From Clostridiaceae bacterium (GTDB lineage: Bacteria; Bacillota; Clostridia; Oscillospirales; Acutalibacteraceae): DNA of 52,465 nucleotides. This document shows positions 31,408 to 39,100 of the stretch, in pieces (the first letter of the stretch is position 1; every line of letters starts with the position of its first letter). Made by a program: the position numbers and the translations under genes. The DNA lies in assembly GCA_016290665.1 (NCBI GenBank), contig JAEEUW010000002.1:1-52465 (forward strand). Reading direction: 5' to 3'. The notes under the pieces were generated by a model that had not been told where the DNA came from, ran no database searches, and saw nothing but the letters and a program-made list of their open reading frames with translations.

Positions 31408-31938
31408 ATGAAATCAAAAAAACAAGTTCTGTGGCTGACACAAGCCGCGATCATTGCCGCGCTGTACGCGGTGCTCACGATAACGCAGAGCCTGATCGCG
31501 CCGGGTACGGCTTCCATGGCCGTTCAATTCCGCGTCAGCGAGGCGATGACGCTGCTGTGCTGCATCACACCCGCAGCCATTCCCGGCCTGACGCTCGGCT
31601 GCTTTCTGGCCAATTTCCTCTATCTGAGCACACTGCCGTGGGATTGGTTCCTCGGCTCGCTCGCCACGTTGTTTGCCGGCCTCGCCATGTATGCGCTGCG
31701 CAACGTTCAATGGAAAAAGCTGCCGCTGCCTGCGGCTCTGATGCCGGCGGTCTTCAACGGCATTATCATCGGTCTTGAAATTGAAATCTTCTTTATTGAG
31801 GGACCGTTCCATTTTACCAGCTTCCTCGTGCAGGCAGGCTGTGTTGCGCTTGGTGAGCTTGTCGTTTGCTTCGCGCTCGGCCTTCCGCTCTACAAGGCGC
31901 TGGACCGCCCGCAGGTGCGCGGCTTTTTAAAATCATAA
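31408..31938 (+). CDS. queT: QueT-type ECF transporter S component (queuosine precursor uptake)
   Basis: 176 residues, about five to six transmembrane helices. The N-terminal WLTQAAIIAALYAVLT and RVSEAMTLLCCITPAAIPGLTLGCFLAN match the QueT family, the substrate-binding subunit that captures preQ1/queuine-like bases and docks on the shared EcfAAT module, encoded elsewhere. RBS AAAGGAGA, 8 bases from ATG 31408. Translational control by the leader is likely. Confidence 0.85.
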   Translation: MKSKKQVLWLTQAAIIAALYAVLTITQSLIAPGTASMAVQFRVSEAMTLLCCITPAAIPGLTLGCFLANFLYLSTLPWDWFLGSLATLFAGLAMYALRNVQWKKLPLPAALMPAVFNGIIIGLEIEIFFIEGPFHFTSFLVQAGCVALGELVVCFALGLPLYKALDRPQVRGFLKS

Positions 31939-32005
31939 ATGCGCGGCAGACCGTCGGAGAAGAAGGTCAGACAGTCTGCCGAACAAAACAGAAAAGCTTG
32001 AAAAA

Positions 32006-32037
32006 AGAGAACCCGTTCATCCGGGTTCTCTGCTTTT
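32006..32037. terminator. Bidirectional intrinsic terminator
   Basis: AGAGAACCC(G) pairs with (C)GGGTTCTCT; T tract GCTTTTT on the plus strand and A tract AAAAAAG on the left for the minus-strand ArsC-family gene, which ends here. Confidence 0.85.
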
Positions 32038-32387
32038 TACAGCAGTGCGTCTTTCCACTGTGCTTCCCGAAAGCCGACCAGAACGGTATCGTCCGTGATC
32101 AGCAGGGGACGCTTGACCAGCATGCCGTCGCTCGCCAGCAGCGCCAGCTGCTCGTCCTCACGCATCTGCGGCAGACGGTCCTTGAGCTCGAGCGCCCGGT
32201 ACTGCAGGCCGCTCGTGTTGAAAAACCGCCGGAGCGGCAGGCCGCTTTTCTTCTGCCAGGCTTTCAGCTCCTCAAGAGTCGGCCGGTCCGTTTTGATGTC
32301 GCGCTGCGAAAAGGGGAGATGATGATCCTCCAAAAAATGCTTTGCCTTCTGGCAGGTGGTGCATTTGGGGTAGCAGATGAACAGCAT
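32037..32387 (-). CDS. ArsC/Spx-family protein (arsenate reductase-like)
   Basis: 116 residues from ATG 32387 (RBS AAGGAG, 7 bases). Thioredoxin-like fold with CTTC (CxxC) near residue 9 in YPKCTTCQKAK, then DIKTDRPTLEEL and the KRPLLI segment of the ArsC/YffB/Spx family. Length fits YffB-like members, which are more often redox or unknown proteins than true arsenate reductases. No other arsenic gene is near, so resistance is not implied. Confidence 0.88.
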   Translation of the reverse strand: MLFICYPKCTTCQKAKHFLEDHHLPFSQRDIKTDRPTLEELKAWQKKSGLPLRRFFNTSGLQYRALELKDRLPQMREDEQLALLASDGMLVKRPLLITDDTVLVGFREAQWKDALL

Positions 32388-32414
32388 GAGAACACTCCTT
32401 CCTATTGTGCGTCC

Positions 32415-32444
32415 ATGATAGCACAAGAAGGGGGAGGATGTCAA
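32415..32444 (-). promoter_or_regulatory. Sigma-A-type promoter for the ArsC-family gene
   Basis: Minus strand TTGACA (32444-32439), 18-base spacer, TATCAT (32420-32415) with extended TGC. The -35 abuts the T tract of the neighbouring gene's terminator. Confidence 0.75.
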
Positions 32445-32475
32445 ACAAAAGACGAACCGCCCGAAGGCGGTTCGT
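32445..32475 (-). terminator. Intrinsic terminator of the large secreted-protein gene
   Basis: Minus-strand stem ACGAACCGCC/GGCGGTTCGT (10 bp, perfect) with a TTCG loop, followed on that strand by CTTTTGTTTG. Confidence 0.8.
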
Positions 32476-32495
32476 ACAGTTGCGGTCAAATCTTA

Positions 32496-33932
32496 TTATT
32501 TAAAGAAGCTGAACAGGTTCGCAAAGAACGCGGCAATTGCAGCGAAGAAATCAGCAAAGATACCGCCGGATTTACCGGATGAGGAAGAACCGGAGGAACC
32601 GGAAGAGTTGGTAGAAGCATTGGTGAGTTCCACTCTGCAGTTGGGGATGAACGTCACAACAACACGGACATACTTGCCGACAGTGCCGTCAAAGATCGAG
32701 TAGAACGCGCCGTCATCATTCAGCAGGCGGGATTCTCTGTTATTGCGAAGCGTAGCAACGGCATAGCCGTCAGCACCGCGTACGTTCAGATTTTTGCCGG
32801 AAGTGGTGTCAACTTGAATCAGGTAGGACGTATATTCTGCATCTTTCATGAAGATGTCATGATACACACCCAGCTTGATTGCTGCAATTGCGCCGCTCTG
32901 GGAAAGCGCTTTCGCTTCCTCGGCATTGCCGAAGATGTTGTCGCCAATGCTGCTGGACGTGACTTTGCCAAGGTTGGAAAGCATGGTTTCGCCGGATTCA
33001 CGCAGGGTCAGAATGGAAATCTTTGCGAATTCAGCAGCGAGGGGATCGGTACCGTTCAATTCGCTTCTGATATAGGTCGGAAGGACGTCTTCCATTCTGG
33101 TGAGGGCGGCAAGCGCTGCCTGATACATGGCCTTGTCTGTTGCCTTGAAGAGCTTGTCGCCAAGGCTGCCGGCAACACCATAGACCGTTTTGATAATAGC
33201 GGTGACAGAGTTGGTGTTCATGGCAAGGTCGATCGCGAGCAAAGTACCCTGTTGGCCGACGTCGTCGCCGATTTCTTTCATGAGCTTTTTGCTGGCTTCT
33301 TCCATGCTCATGGTGATGTTCGCTTTGAGCTCGCGCGCGGCATTGGCGATGTTATCGTCTTCAACATGGTCGGCGATGTAATCAAGCAATGCGCCGTAGT
33401 AGCTGCTGGCGGCTTGGCAGGAAAGGATAATCGCATAACCTTCCGCGTACTTTTCGTATTCGTCGTTGGCAATGCTGCCGAGCTTAATCGCCGTGTTCAG
33501 ACCGGTGAGCGCGTTGCTCCAGCCTTCGGAAGCTGCAAAATCAAGCTTGCCGGTCAGGTCATTGACCTTGCCGACGAGTTCCATTGCGGTCTTGGCGCCC
33601 TTGAGACCGGCAAGAATCTTTTCGTAAGTTTCATTGTTGAGTTCGGCCTCAATCTTGTCAATCAGAGCGAGCAGAGCGGTCTTTGCGGCTTTTGCTTCAA
33701 ATGTGTCGCCCTTGATCTGGCTGCCCCAGGTGTCGGCATTAAAAACAGAGTATGTAATCAACGCTGCCTTAAAGTAGCCCTTGTCTTTTGTGTAGGACAT
33801 GTGCTGATAGTTGCTGTTGTTCAGGATTTCTGTGATGATCTGATCGGCTTTGTCGACCTTCGCGAACGCGGCCATCGGGAGGACCGTCAGCAGCATCAGC
33901 GCGGCAAGGAAAATGGCGCAAAGTTTTTTCAT
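32496..33932 (-). CDS. Large secreted protein of unknown function with aromatic C-terminal helix
   Basis: 478 residues from ATG 33932 (AAGGAG 9 bases upstream). Classical signal peptide, likely cleaved after AFA (residue ~24). The mature part is mostly helical. An SH3-like segment near 375-440 is suggested by LNVRGADGYAVATLR and the following strands (bacterial SH3 domains often bind cell wall). A Ser/Gly linker (~445-458) follows, and then a ~22-residue Phe/Ala-rich amphipathic helix ending FSFFK. Such tails recur on secreted proteins of Oscillospirales (from memory). No enzyme motif seen. Own promoter and terminator. Confidence 0.8.
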   Translation of the reverse strand: MKKLCAIFLAALMLLTVLPMAAFAKVDKADQIITEILNNSNYQHMSYTKDKGYFKAALITYSVFNADTWGSQIKGDTFEAKAAKTALLALIDKIEAELNNETYEKILAGLKGAKTAMELVGKVNDLTGKLDFAASEGWSNALTGLNTAIKLGSIANDEYEKYAEGYAIILSCQAASSYYGALLDYIADHVEDDNIANAARELKANITMSMEEASKKLMKEIGDDVGQQGTLLAIDLAMNTNSVTAIIKTVYGVAGSLGDKLFKATDKAMYQAALAALTRMEDVLPTYIRSELNGTDPLAAEFAKISILTLRESGETMLSNLGKVTSSSIGDNIFGNAEEAKALSQSGAIAAIKLGVYHDIFMKDAEYTSYLIQVDTTSGKNLNVRGADGYAVATLRNNRESRLLNDDGAFYSIFDGTVGKYVRVVVTFIPNCRVELTNASTNSSGSSGSSSSGKSGGIFADFFAAIAAFFANLFSFFK

Positions 33933-33983
33933 TTGTGTTGACTCCTTTTTACATAATATTTTTGACCACATTGATCTTTTTAC

Positions 33984-34011
33984 ATTATATTCATAAAACT
34001 ATGAATTGCAA
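33984..34011 (-). promoter_or_regulatory. Sigma-A-type promoter for the large secreted protein
   Basis: Minus strand TTGCAA (34011-34006), 16-base spacer, TATAAT (33989-33984) with a TG near -15. Confidence 0.7.
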
Positions 34012-34323
34012 GTCCTTTTACAGAATTTATTAATTTTTGTTAATAACATACAATGCGCGCAAGCAGGGTCTTGTCAGATAATGCAAAAAAACCTGTCTCT
34101 GACCACTGCGGGACCGCTGGGAGATCTTTTTGGAGGCTGGGTATGCGCGCAGCTTTCCATTAATATATATATGCGGGTCAGCGGCGGCGAGGGAGGCGAA
34201 GGCGGGGCGCGGTGCAAGACACGATTTGAAAAAGAAGCAGTTTTTTGCAAAAAAAATGAAAAAAATTTGAATTTGTAACCTTTGACTAACCTTTTGCAAA
34301 CTTTTTTGTAATTTCCGGGTCTG

Positions 34324-34329
34324 TATAAT
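34324..34329 (+). promoter_or_regulatory. Probable -10 element of the pilus locus
   Basis: Perfect TATAAT 43 bases before the first pilus-locus start. No good -35 at 17 bases (only a T-rich CTTTTT); a TTGCAA lies too far upstream (24 bases). An activator may be needed (inference). Confidence 0.45.
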
Positions 34330-34371
34330 GGCTTTCGACACTGAATCCCCATGGCAAAAGGAGACATGATT

Positions 34372-34653
34372 ATGACCGACAGAGATTTGAGAAGGCTTTC
34401 CCGTGCGGACCTTTTGGAACTGCTGATCATTGAACGGCAGGAACTGGATCGTCTGATGTCGGAGCGCGGCAGAATGCTGAAGGATATCGAAGCGCTTCAC
34501 GAAAAGCTGAACGCTGTCAGCCGTGAATTGAGCGAAGCGCAGGAGCTGCTCAGCCAGCACTACGCCGCAAAGGAACGCCAGCCCTACAGCGGCAACGGCG
34601 TCTATGGCATGCCAAATACAATGAACGGAAGGTATGGGAACGGCAATGGATAA
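34372..34653 (+). CDS. Small coiled-coil protein at head of pilus locus
   Basis: 93 residues from ATG 34372 (GGAG 8 bases upstream); earlier in-frame ATGs at 34351 and 34366 overlap or crowd the RBS. The N-terminal LRRLSRADLLELLI motif is a short helical module, followed by a heptad-rich coiled coil to ~residue 65 and a Gly/Asn/Tyr-rich tail. No signal peptide or membrane segment, so cytoplasmic. The LSRxxLLELL module recurs in small proteins beside signal peptidases and pilins in Clostridia (from memory). Overlaps the next gene by 8 bases. Function unknown. Confidence 0.7.
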   Translation: MTDRDLRRLSRADLLELLIIERQELDRLMSERGRMLKDIEALHEKLNAVSRELSEAQELLSQHYAAKERQPYSGNGVYGMPNTMNGRYGNGNG

Positions 34654-35539
34654 CATGAGATTCGACCCCCTGCGGTTCTCGCCGGACGAGCTGCCCAGTC
34701 TTGAGCAGCTGCAGCGCGAGCAATCGTTTGCGGCTCGGTCTGACGCTGATTTCCCGCCCGATTACCAAAGGCAGGATTACCGCCAGCCCTACATGCCGCA
34801 GCAAGGCTATGCGCCGGGTTACCCCTATGCGCCGCAGCCGAGCTATGCGCCCGGCTATCCGTACGCGACCGGCTATCCCCAGCCGGAGACGCCGCGCGGC
34901 TATGAGACGCAGATGCAGCAGCCTTATGTGCCGCAGCACGCCGCCTATATGCCGCAGCACGCCGCTTTTGCGCCGCCCTATGGCGCGGACCCGCGCGCGT
35001 TCGGTCAGATGCCCGGCTATGCGGACGACCCCTACTACCGTCCGCAGCATATGAAGGAGCCGCAGCCGTTTGCAGAAGAGCCCCCGCGCTATGGGGACAT
35101 TCCTGGCAGCGGATACGGCCGTGACGTGTATGCCGCTGCGCCGCAGCAGCCCGAAGCGCCCGCTTCGTTCGATGCGCTGCCCAGCCTGGACGAACTGCAG
35201 CAGGCGCTGCAGGCCGAACGCCAGGCAGAAGCCCAGCGTGCGATGGAAGCGCAGCGCGCCGCGATGGAAGCGCAGCGCCGCGAGCGCGAACAAAGAGAAC
35301 GCGCCGCGATGCAGCAGCGCCAGATGCAGCAGCAGATGCAGCAGCCTGCGCAGCCCGCAAAAGAACCCGCTTCCGCGCGGGAGTATCCGGCGGGACAAGC
35401 CCCCCGGCGTTTTGTGATCGAAGATCTTGAGCCGGACGGCGACGAGGAGAGTCACACAAAAAAAAAATCATTTCTTCCGACGGAGGAAAAGAGCCAGTTC
35501 TCCTCACTGTTGAAACGCTTCCGACCGAAGAACAGCTGA
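34646..35539 (+). CDS. Pro/Tyr/Gln-rich low-complexity protein, pilus locus
   Basis: 297 residues. Begins FDPLRFSPDELPSLEQL, then ~25 YxPGYPYA/PQ-type repeats to residue ~150, then DALPSLDELQQALQ (echoing the N-terminus), a Q/A/R/E-rich helix (~185-240), and a basic end. No signal peptide or transmembrane helix. Its frame ends 26 codons past a run of ten A at 35458-35467. A -1 shift there enters the signal peptidase frame, so this ORF may be the N-terminal cytoplasmic part of a fused product. Unrelated to any family I know. The start is less certain: ATG 34646 has GGAAGG 13 bases upstream. Confidence 0.65.
   Translation: MDNMRFDPLRFSPDELPSLEQLQREQSFAARSDADFPPDYQRQDYRQPYMPQQGYAPGYPYAPQPSYAPGYPYATGYPQPETPRGYETQMQQPYVPQHAAYMPQHAAFAPPYGADPRAFGQMPGYADDPYYRPQHMKEPQPFAEEPPRYGDIPGSGYGRDVYAAAPQQPEAPASFDALPSLDELQQALQAERQAEAQRAMEAQRAAMEAQRREREQRERAAMQQRQMQQQMQQPAQPAKEPASAREYPAGQAPRRFVIEDLEPDGDEESHTKKKSFLPTEEKSQFSSLLKRFRPKNS
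35458..35467 (+). other. A10 homopolymer: candidate slippery site linking two ORFs
   Basis: In the upstream frame the run reads ACA AAA AAA AAA TCA, which contains the canonical -1 heptamer A_AAA_AAA. A -1 slip (or one extra A in the transcript) continues into an open frame leading without a stop into signal peptidase I. See findings. Confidence 0.5.
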
Positions 35540-35649
35540 AAAAGCAGCTCAAACGCGAGCGCAGAAAACCGTCGGAGCTTGCAAAATCCGACATTCCGAC
35601 GCACGCGCAGCTGGTCAAGGAACGCAGACGCGTCAACTACCGCAAAAGC

Positions 35650-36153
35650 GTGTTTTCGGTTGTGCGCAACACGATCTTCACGCTGATCACGGTTTCTGCC
35701 GTCGCGGTGCTGGTGGCGGTGCTGCTGCTGCCGGTGCTGCGGATCTACGGCACGTCCATGACCCCGACGCTGGAAGAGGACAACATCGTGGTTTCGCTCA
35801 AGGGCAGTAAATTTGAAACCGGCGATGTGCTCGCGTTCTATTACAACAATAAAATCCTTGTCAAGCGCGTGATTGCGCAGGCGGGGCAGTGGGTCAATAT
35901 CGACCCGGACGGCACCGTCTACGTTGACAACGTTGCGATTGACGAGCCGTATATCGACACAAAAGCATTCGGCGAATGCGACATTGAATTGCCTTATCAG
36001 GTTCCCGAAGGACGCGTCTTCGTGATGGGCGACCACCGCGAAGTCTCCGTGGACTCCCGCAACACCTCCATCGGCTGTGTTGCGGAAGAACAGATCGTCG
36101 GCCGCATCATCTTCAACCTGTGGCCGATGAGCGAATTCGGACCGATCAAGTGA
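35650..36153 (+). CDS. Signal peptidase I of the pilus locus (start uncertain)
   Basis: 167 residues from GTG 35650. One transmembrane helix (~9-31), catalytic Ser in GTSMTPT (S36), Lys in LVKRV (K72) and box E GDHREVSVDSR. GTG 35650 has no RBS and starts right at the helix. The same frame is open back to ~35435 and encodes a charged pre-membrane tail (LPTEEQLKKQLKRERR...) of the kind such peptidases carry, but with no ATG/GTG/TTG. A CTG at 35536 overlaps the upstream stop (CTGA), or a -1 shift at the A10 run could supply the N-terminus. Presumably processes the pilins. Confidence 0.8.
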   Translation: MFSVVRNTIFTLITVSAVAVLVAVLLLPVLRIYGTSMTPTLEEDNIVVSLKGSKFETGDVLAFYYNNKILVKRVIAQAGQWVNIDPDGTVYVDNVAIDEPYIDTKAFGECDIELPYQVPEGRVFVMGDHREVSVDSRNTSIGCVAEEQIVGRIIFNLWPMSEFGPIK

Positions 36154-36195
36154 CCCCAACCATTATCCCATTACTTTTGGAAAGGAGGCGTATAG

Positions 36196-39100
36196 GTGTT
36201 TTACAAATTATCCGCAGCTGTGCGGCGCAACCGTAAATGGCTCGTTATGCTTGCCGGCGTCATCGTGTTTGTTACAACTTATGCGCTGATCCTTCCTGCC
36301 ATAACGATCGACAAAGACACAGCATTGGAAGAACCTGGATTAGAGGTCGTGTTGCAGGACGACGAGACCGCCGCTTCCGCGGAAGACGGCGAAGAACCGG
36401 CTGAGCAAACGGACGCCGATCCGGCGGAAGACGTGACGCAGGCAGAAGAGATGCCCGCCGTCTCGCTGGAAGAGACCGTCGGGGGCGTTTCGGTTAAGGT
36501 GGAAGCCGAAGAAGGCGTGTTCCCCGCCGACACCACCATGGTGCTCAATGAGGTTGACGACAAAAAGTCGCTTGATTCCATTGAGAACGCGGTGGAAGAC
36601 GCGGTCAAGGATGTGCAGGCTGTTGAAGTCGCATTCCGGAACGCCGACGGCGACCCCGTGGAACCGCAGGACAGCTACACCATGACCGTTGAGCCGGTCA
36701 CACCCGCTGATTCGGAAGAAACGCAGCAGGTGGTTGTCTCGCTGAACGAGAGCGGTGAAGCTGCCGTGGTGGAGCCCGCACAGGAAGACGAAGCGGCGCA
36801 AATGGTTGTTGCGCCGGACGACGTACCTGTCGTGGCGCTTGTGGAAACCGAAGTGCTCACAACAACATTTCTTTCCGCAAGCGGCAAAACCTATGAAGCG
36901 ACGGTGACGTTTGACAGCGCGGCAAAGCTGCCCGAAGGCGCCCACCTGTCGCTGAAAGAGATCAAGCAAAGCTCCAAGGACTATCGCCAGGCAAAGCAGA
37001 TCCTTGAGGAAGCCGGGGTGATCGGTTCAACCGACACGGACGGCGGCGCAACGCTGACGATTCCGCTTGAAGAGCCGTCCACCGAGCGCTTCCTGCAGCC
37101 GATGGCGATCGGCGGCGGATTCACCGCTTCGATCGGCGGCGACAGCATGGAATTTGAAATGGATGTGCTCGATCTTTCGATCCTTGACAAAAACGGCGAC
37201 GAGATCGAACCGGCCGCGGCTGTTCAGGTGGAGATCACCTTGAAATCGCTGCCGAAAGACATGAAGGAAGAAGAGTTCATTTCCAGCGCCAAGGTAACGC
37301 ACCTGCGCGAAACCGGCGAGGGTGTTCAGGCTGAGGTCGTTGCCTCCAATCTCACCGGCGAGCCCGGCACGATCGCCGTGAAGAACGATGAAGCGGTCAT
37401 CAACTTTGAAACCGACAGCTTCTCGACGTACACGATCAGCTGGGGCAGAACCGGCGGCAACCGCGCGACGGTCCATTACGGCTATATGGAGGGCGATTCT
37501 TTCGTTGAGTTTGACCAGAACGTGTTCTCAAACGGTGTGCCGAGCATTTCGCGCTCCAACGCGCCGAACTACCTGATCTATGACGTGGCAGGCTATGAGT
37601 TTGACAATTCCTACCTTATCCACAATTCGACTCGGACCGAGATCCAGCCGTTCCTGACATCTACAAGTACCAGCAATTACACTTATTATAGAGCGTCCAG
37701 TACGCTTTCAAACACTTCAACAGGCTCTTTGTCCAGTCGCGACAATATCTATATGGTTTACACGCCGAAAGCGGCGCCGACGAATGGCGGTACCCCGCTG
37801 GTTCGGGAAAGCGCAGTTCCGCCCGAGCCGCCGGAGATTCTGAAAGAATCGGAAAACAACCATGACGGCACTCGCACGCTGTCGCTGAGCATCACCGGTC
37901 ACGAAAAGCCGATGGATATCATCAAGCTCGCGGACGTCATTTTGGTCTTTGACATTTCCGGCAGTATGGAGCAAAACAGACTGCAAACTGGTGAAACCCG
38001 GCTGGAAGGCGCTAAACAATCTGTACATAAGCTGAGTCAGATGCTGCTTGACGACCCGAGATTCATCAATGTTGACGGAGATCGGATGGTCCGCATGTCG
38101 CTGGTCACGTTCTCCAACTCGGCGCAGCTTGTGCAGCCCTTCACCGAAAGGTCGTCAGAGTTCAATGAAGCGTTTGGCAATTTGACAGCTGACGGCGGTA
38201 CCAACTGGCAAAAGGCGCTGCAGATTGCCGATGAAATGCCGGTGGATCCCGACCGCGCCACGCTGGTGGTTTTCGTCACCGACGGTGATCCGACCTGGCG
38301 TATGACACGCTATGGTGTTTCCGATGTGCAGCTGCGCAATCAGAACGATATGCACACAGGCTCCACGACAGGTTACTATCGCCTTTACGACGTGTTCGGA
38401 CAGGGCAACAGCGACGATCAGGGAAGAAACTATGACGCTGCGCTGATTCCGGCGAAAAGCATTGTGAGCCACAACAAGCACTTCTTTTCCATCGCTATCG
38501 GCGATTCTGCGGGGACACTTGCACAATTCACGGAGGAATCCGGCGCCGGCCCAGGTCACAGCTTCACGGTTCACAATGAAGAAGGATTGACTCAAGCCTT
38601 TAATGATATCTTCGACTCGCTCCAGGCGTACAGCGGCTTTGGTCACGTCGACATGGTTGACGGTATCACAGGCCTGACCAATTTGTTTGCAAAAACGCCG
38701 GTCGTCAATGTGGATGAAGGGAGCTTCACCTATACGAAAACGGTCGAAGGCGTGGAGCAGTCCTGGAATCCCAGGAGCGAAGGTGCCAACGAGGCTGTTT
38801 ATCAGAACGGATCCGTTGAATGGCACATGGGCGACAACTTCCAGCTGCAGGACGGCGTGACTTATAAGGTGAGCTTCAAAGTCTGGCCTTCTCAGGAGGC
38901 GACAGACATTGTGACCGACCTGAACAACGGGTTGATCAATTACGATGATCTGGAGCCTGAAATCAAAGCGCAGATTCAGGAGGCGAACGGCTACTATACC
39001 GTGAAGACGAATGAAGACGACGCGCATGTAACGTATTCCAAGAGTAAACGAACAGCCAGCGGTGTTGAAATACTCGGCGAGCCGCTGCCGCCTGTTTACT

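Larger units (their letters stand above)
33933..34371. other. Non-coding gap of about 440 bases
   Basis: AT-rich at both ends, GC-rich around 34185-34215. It contains the promoter of the minus-strand secreted protein near 33984-34011 and a -10-like TATAAT at 34324-34329 for the pilus locus. No ORF with a ribosome site, no clear hairpin terminator and no RNA gene were recognised in between. Confidence 0.5.

Noticed and set aside
32037-32387. Arsenic resistance determinant.
   Set aside because: Only an ArsC-fold protein is present; no arsB/acr3 or arsR nearby and the sequence fits the YffB/Spx branch as well.
32814-33941. A 375-codon plus-strand frame opposite the large secreted protein.
   Set aside because: Composition is antisense-like; the minus-strand gene has signal peptide, RBS, promoter and terminator.
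34795-35140. Repeated short units that could suggest a repeat array.
   Set aside because: They are degenerate codon-level repeats inside the Pro/Tyr/Gln-rich ORF, not a CRISPR or tandem array.
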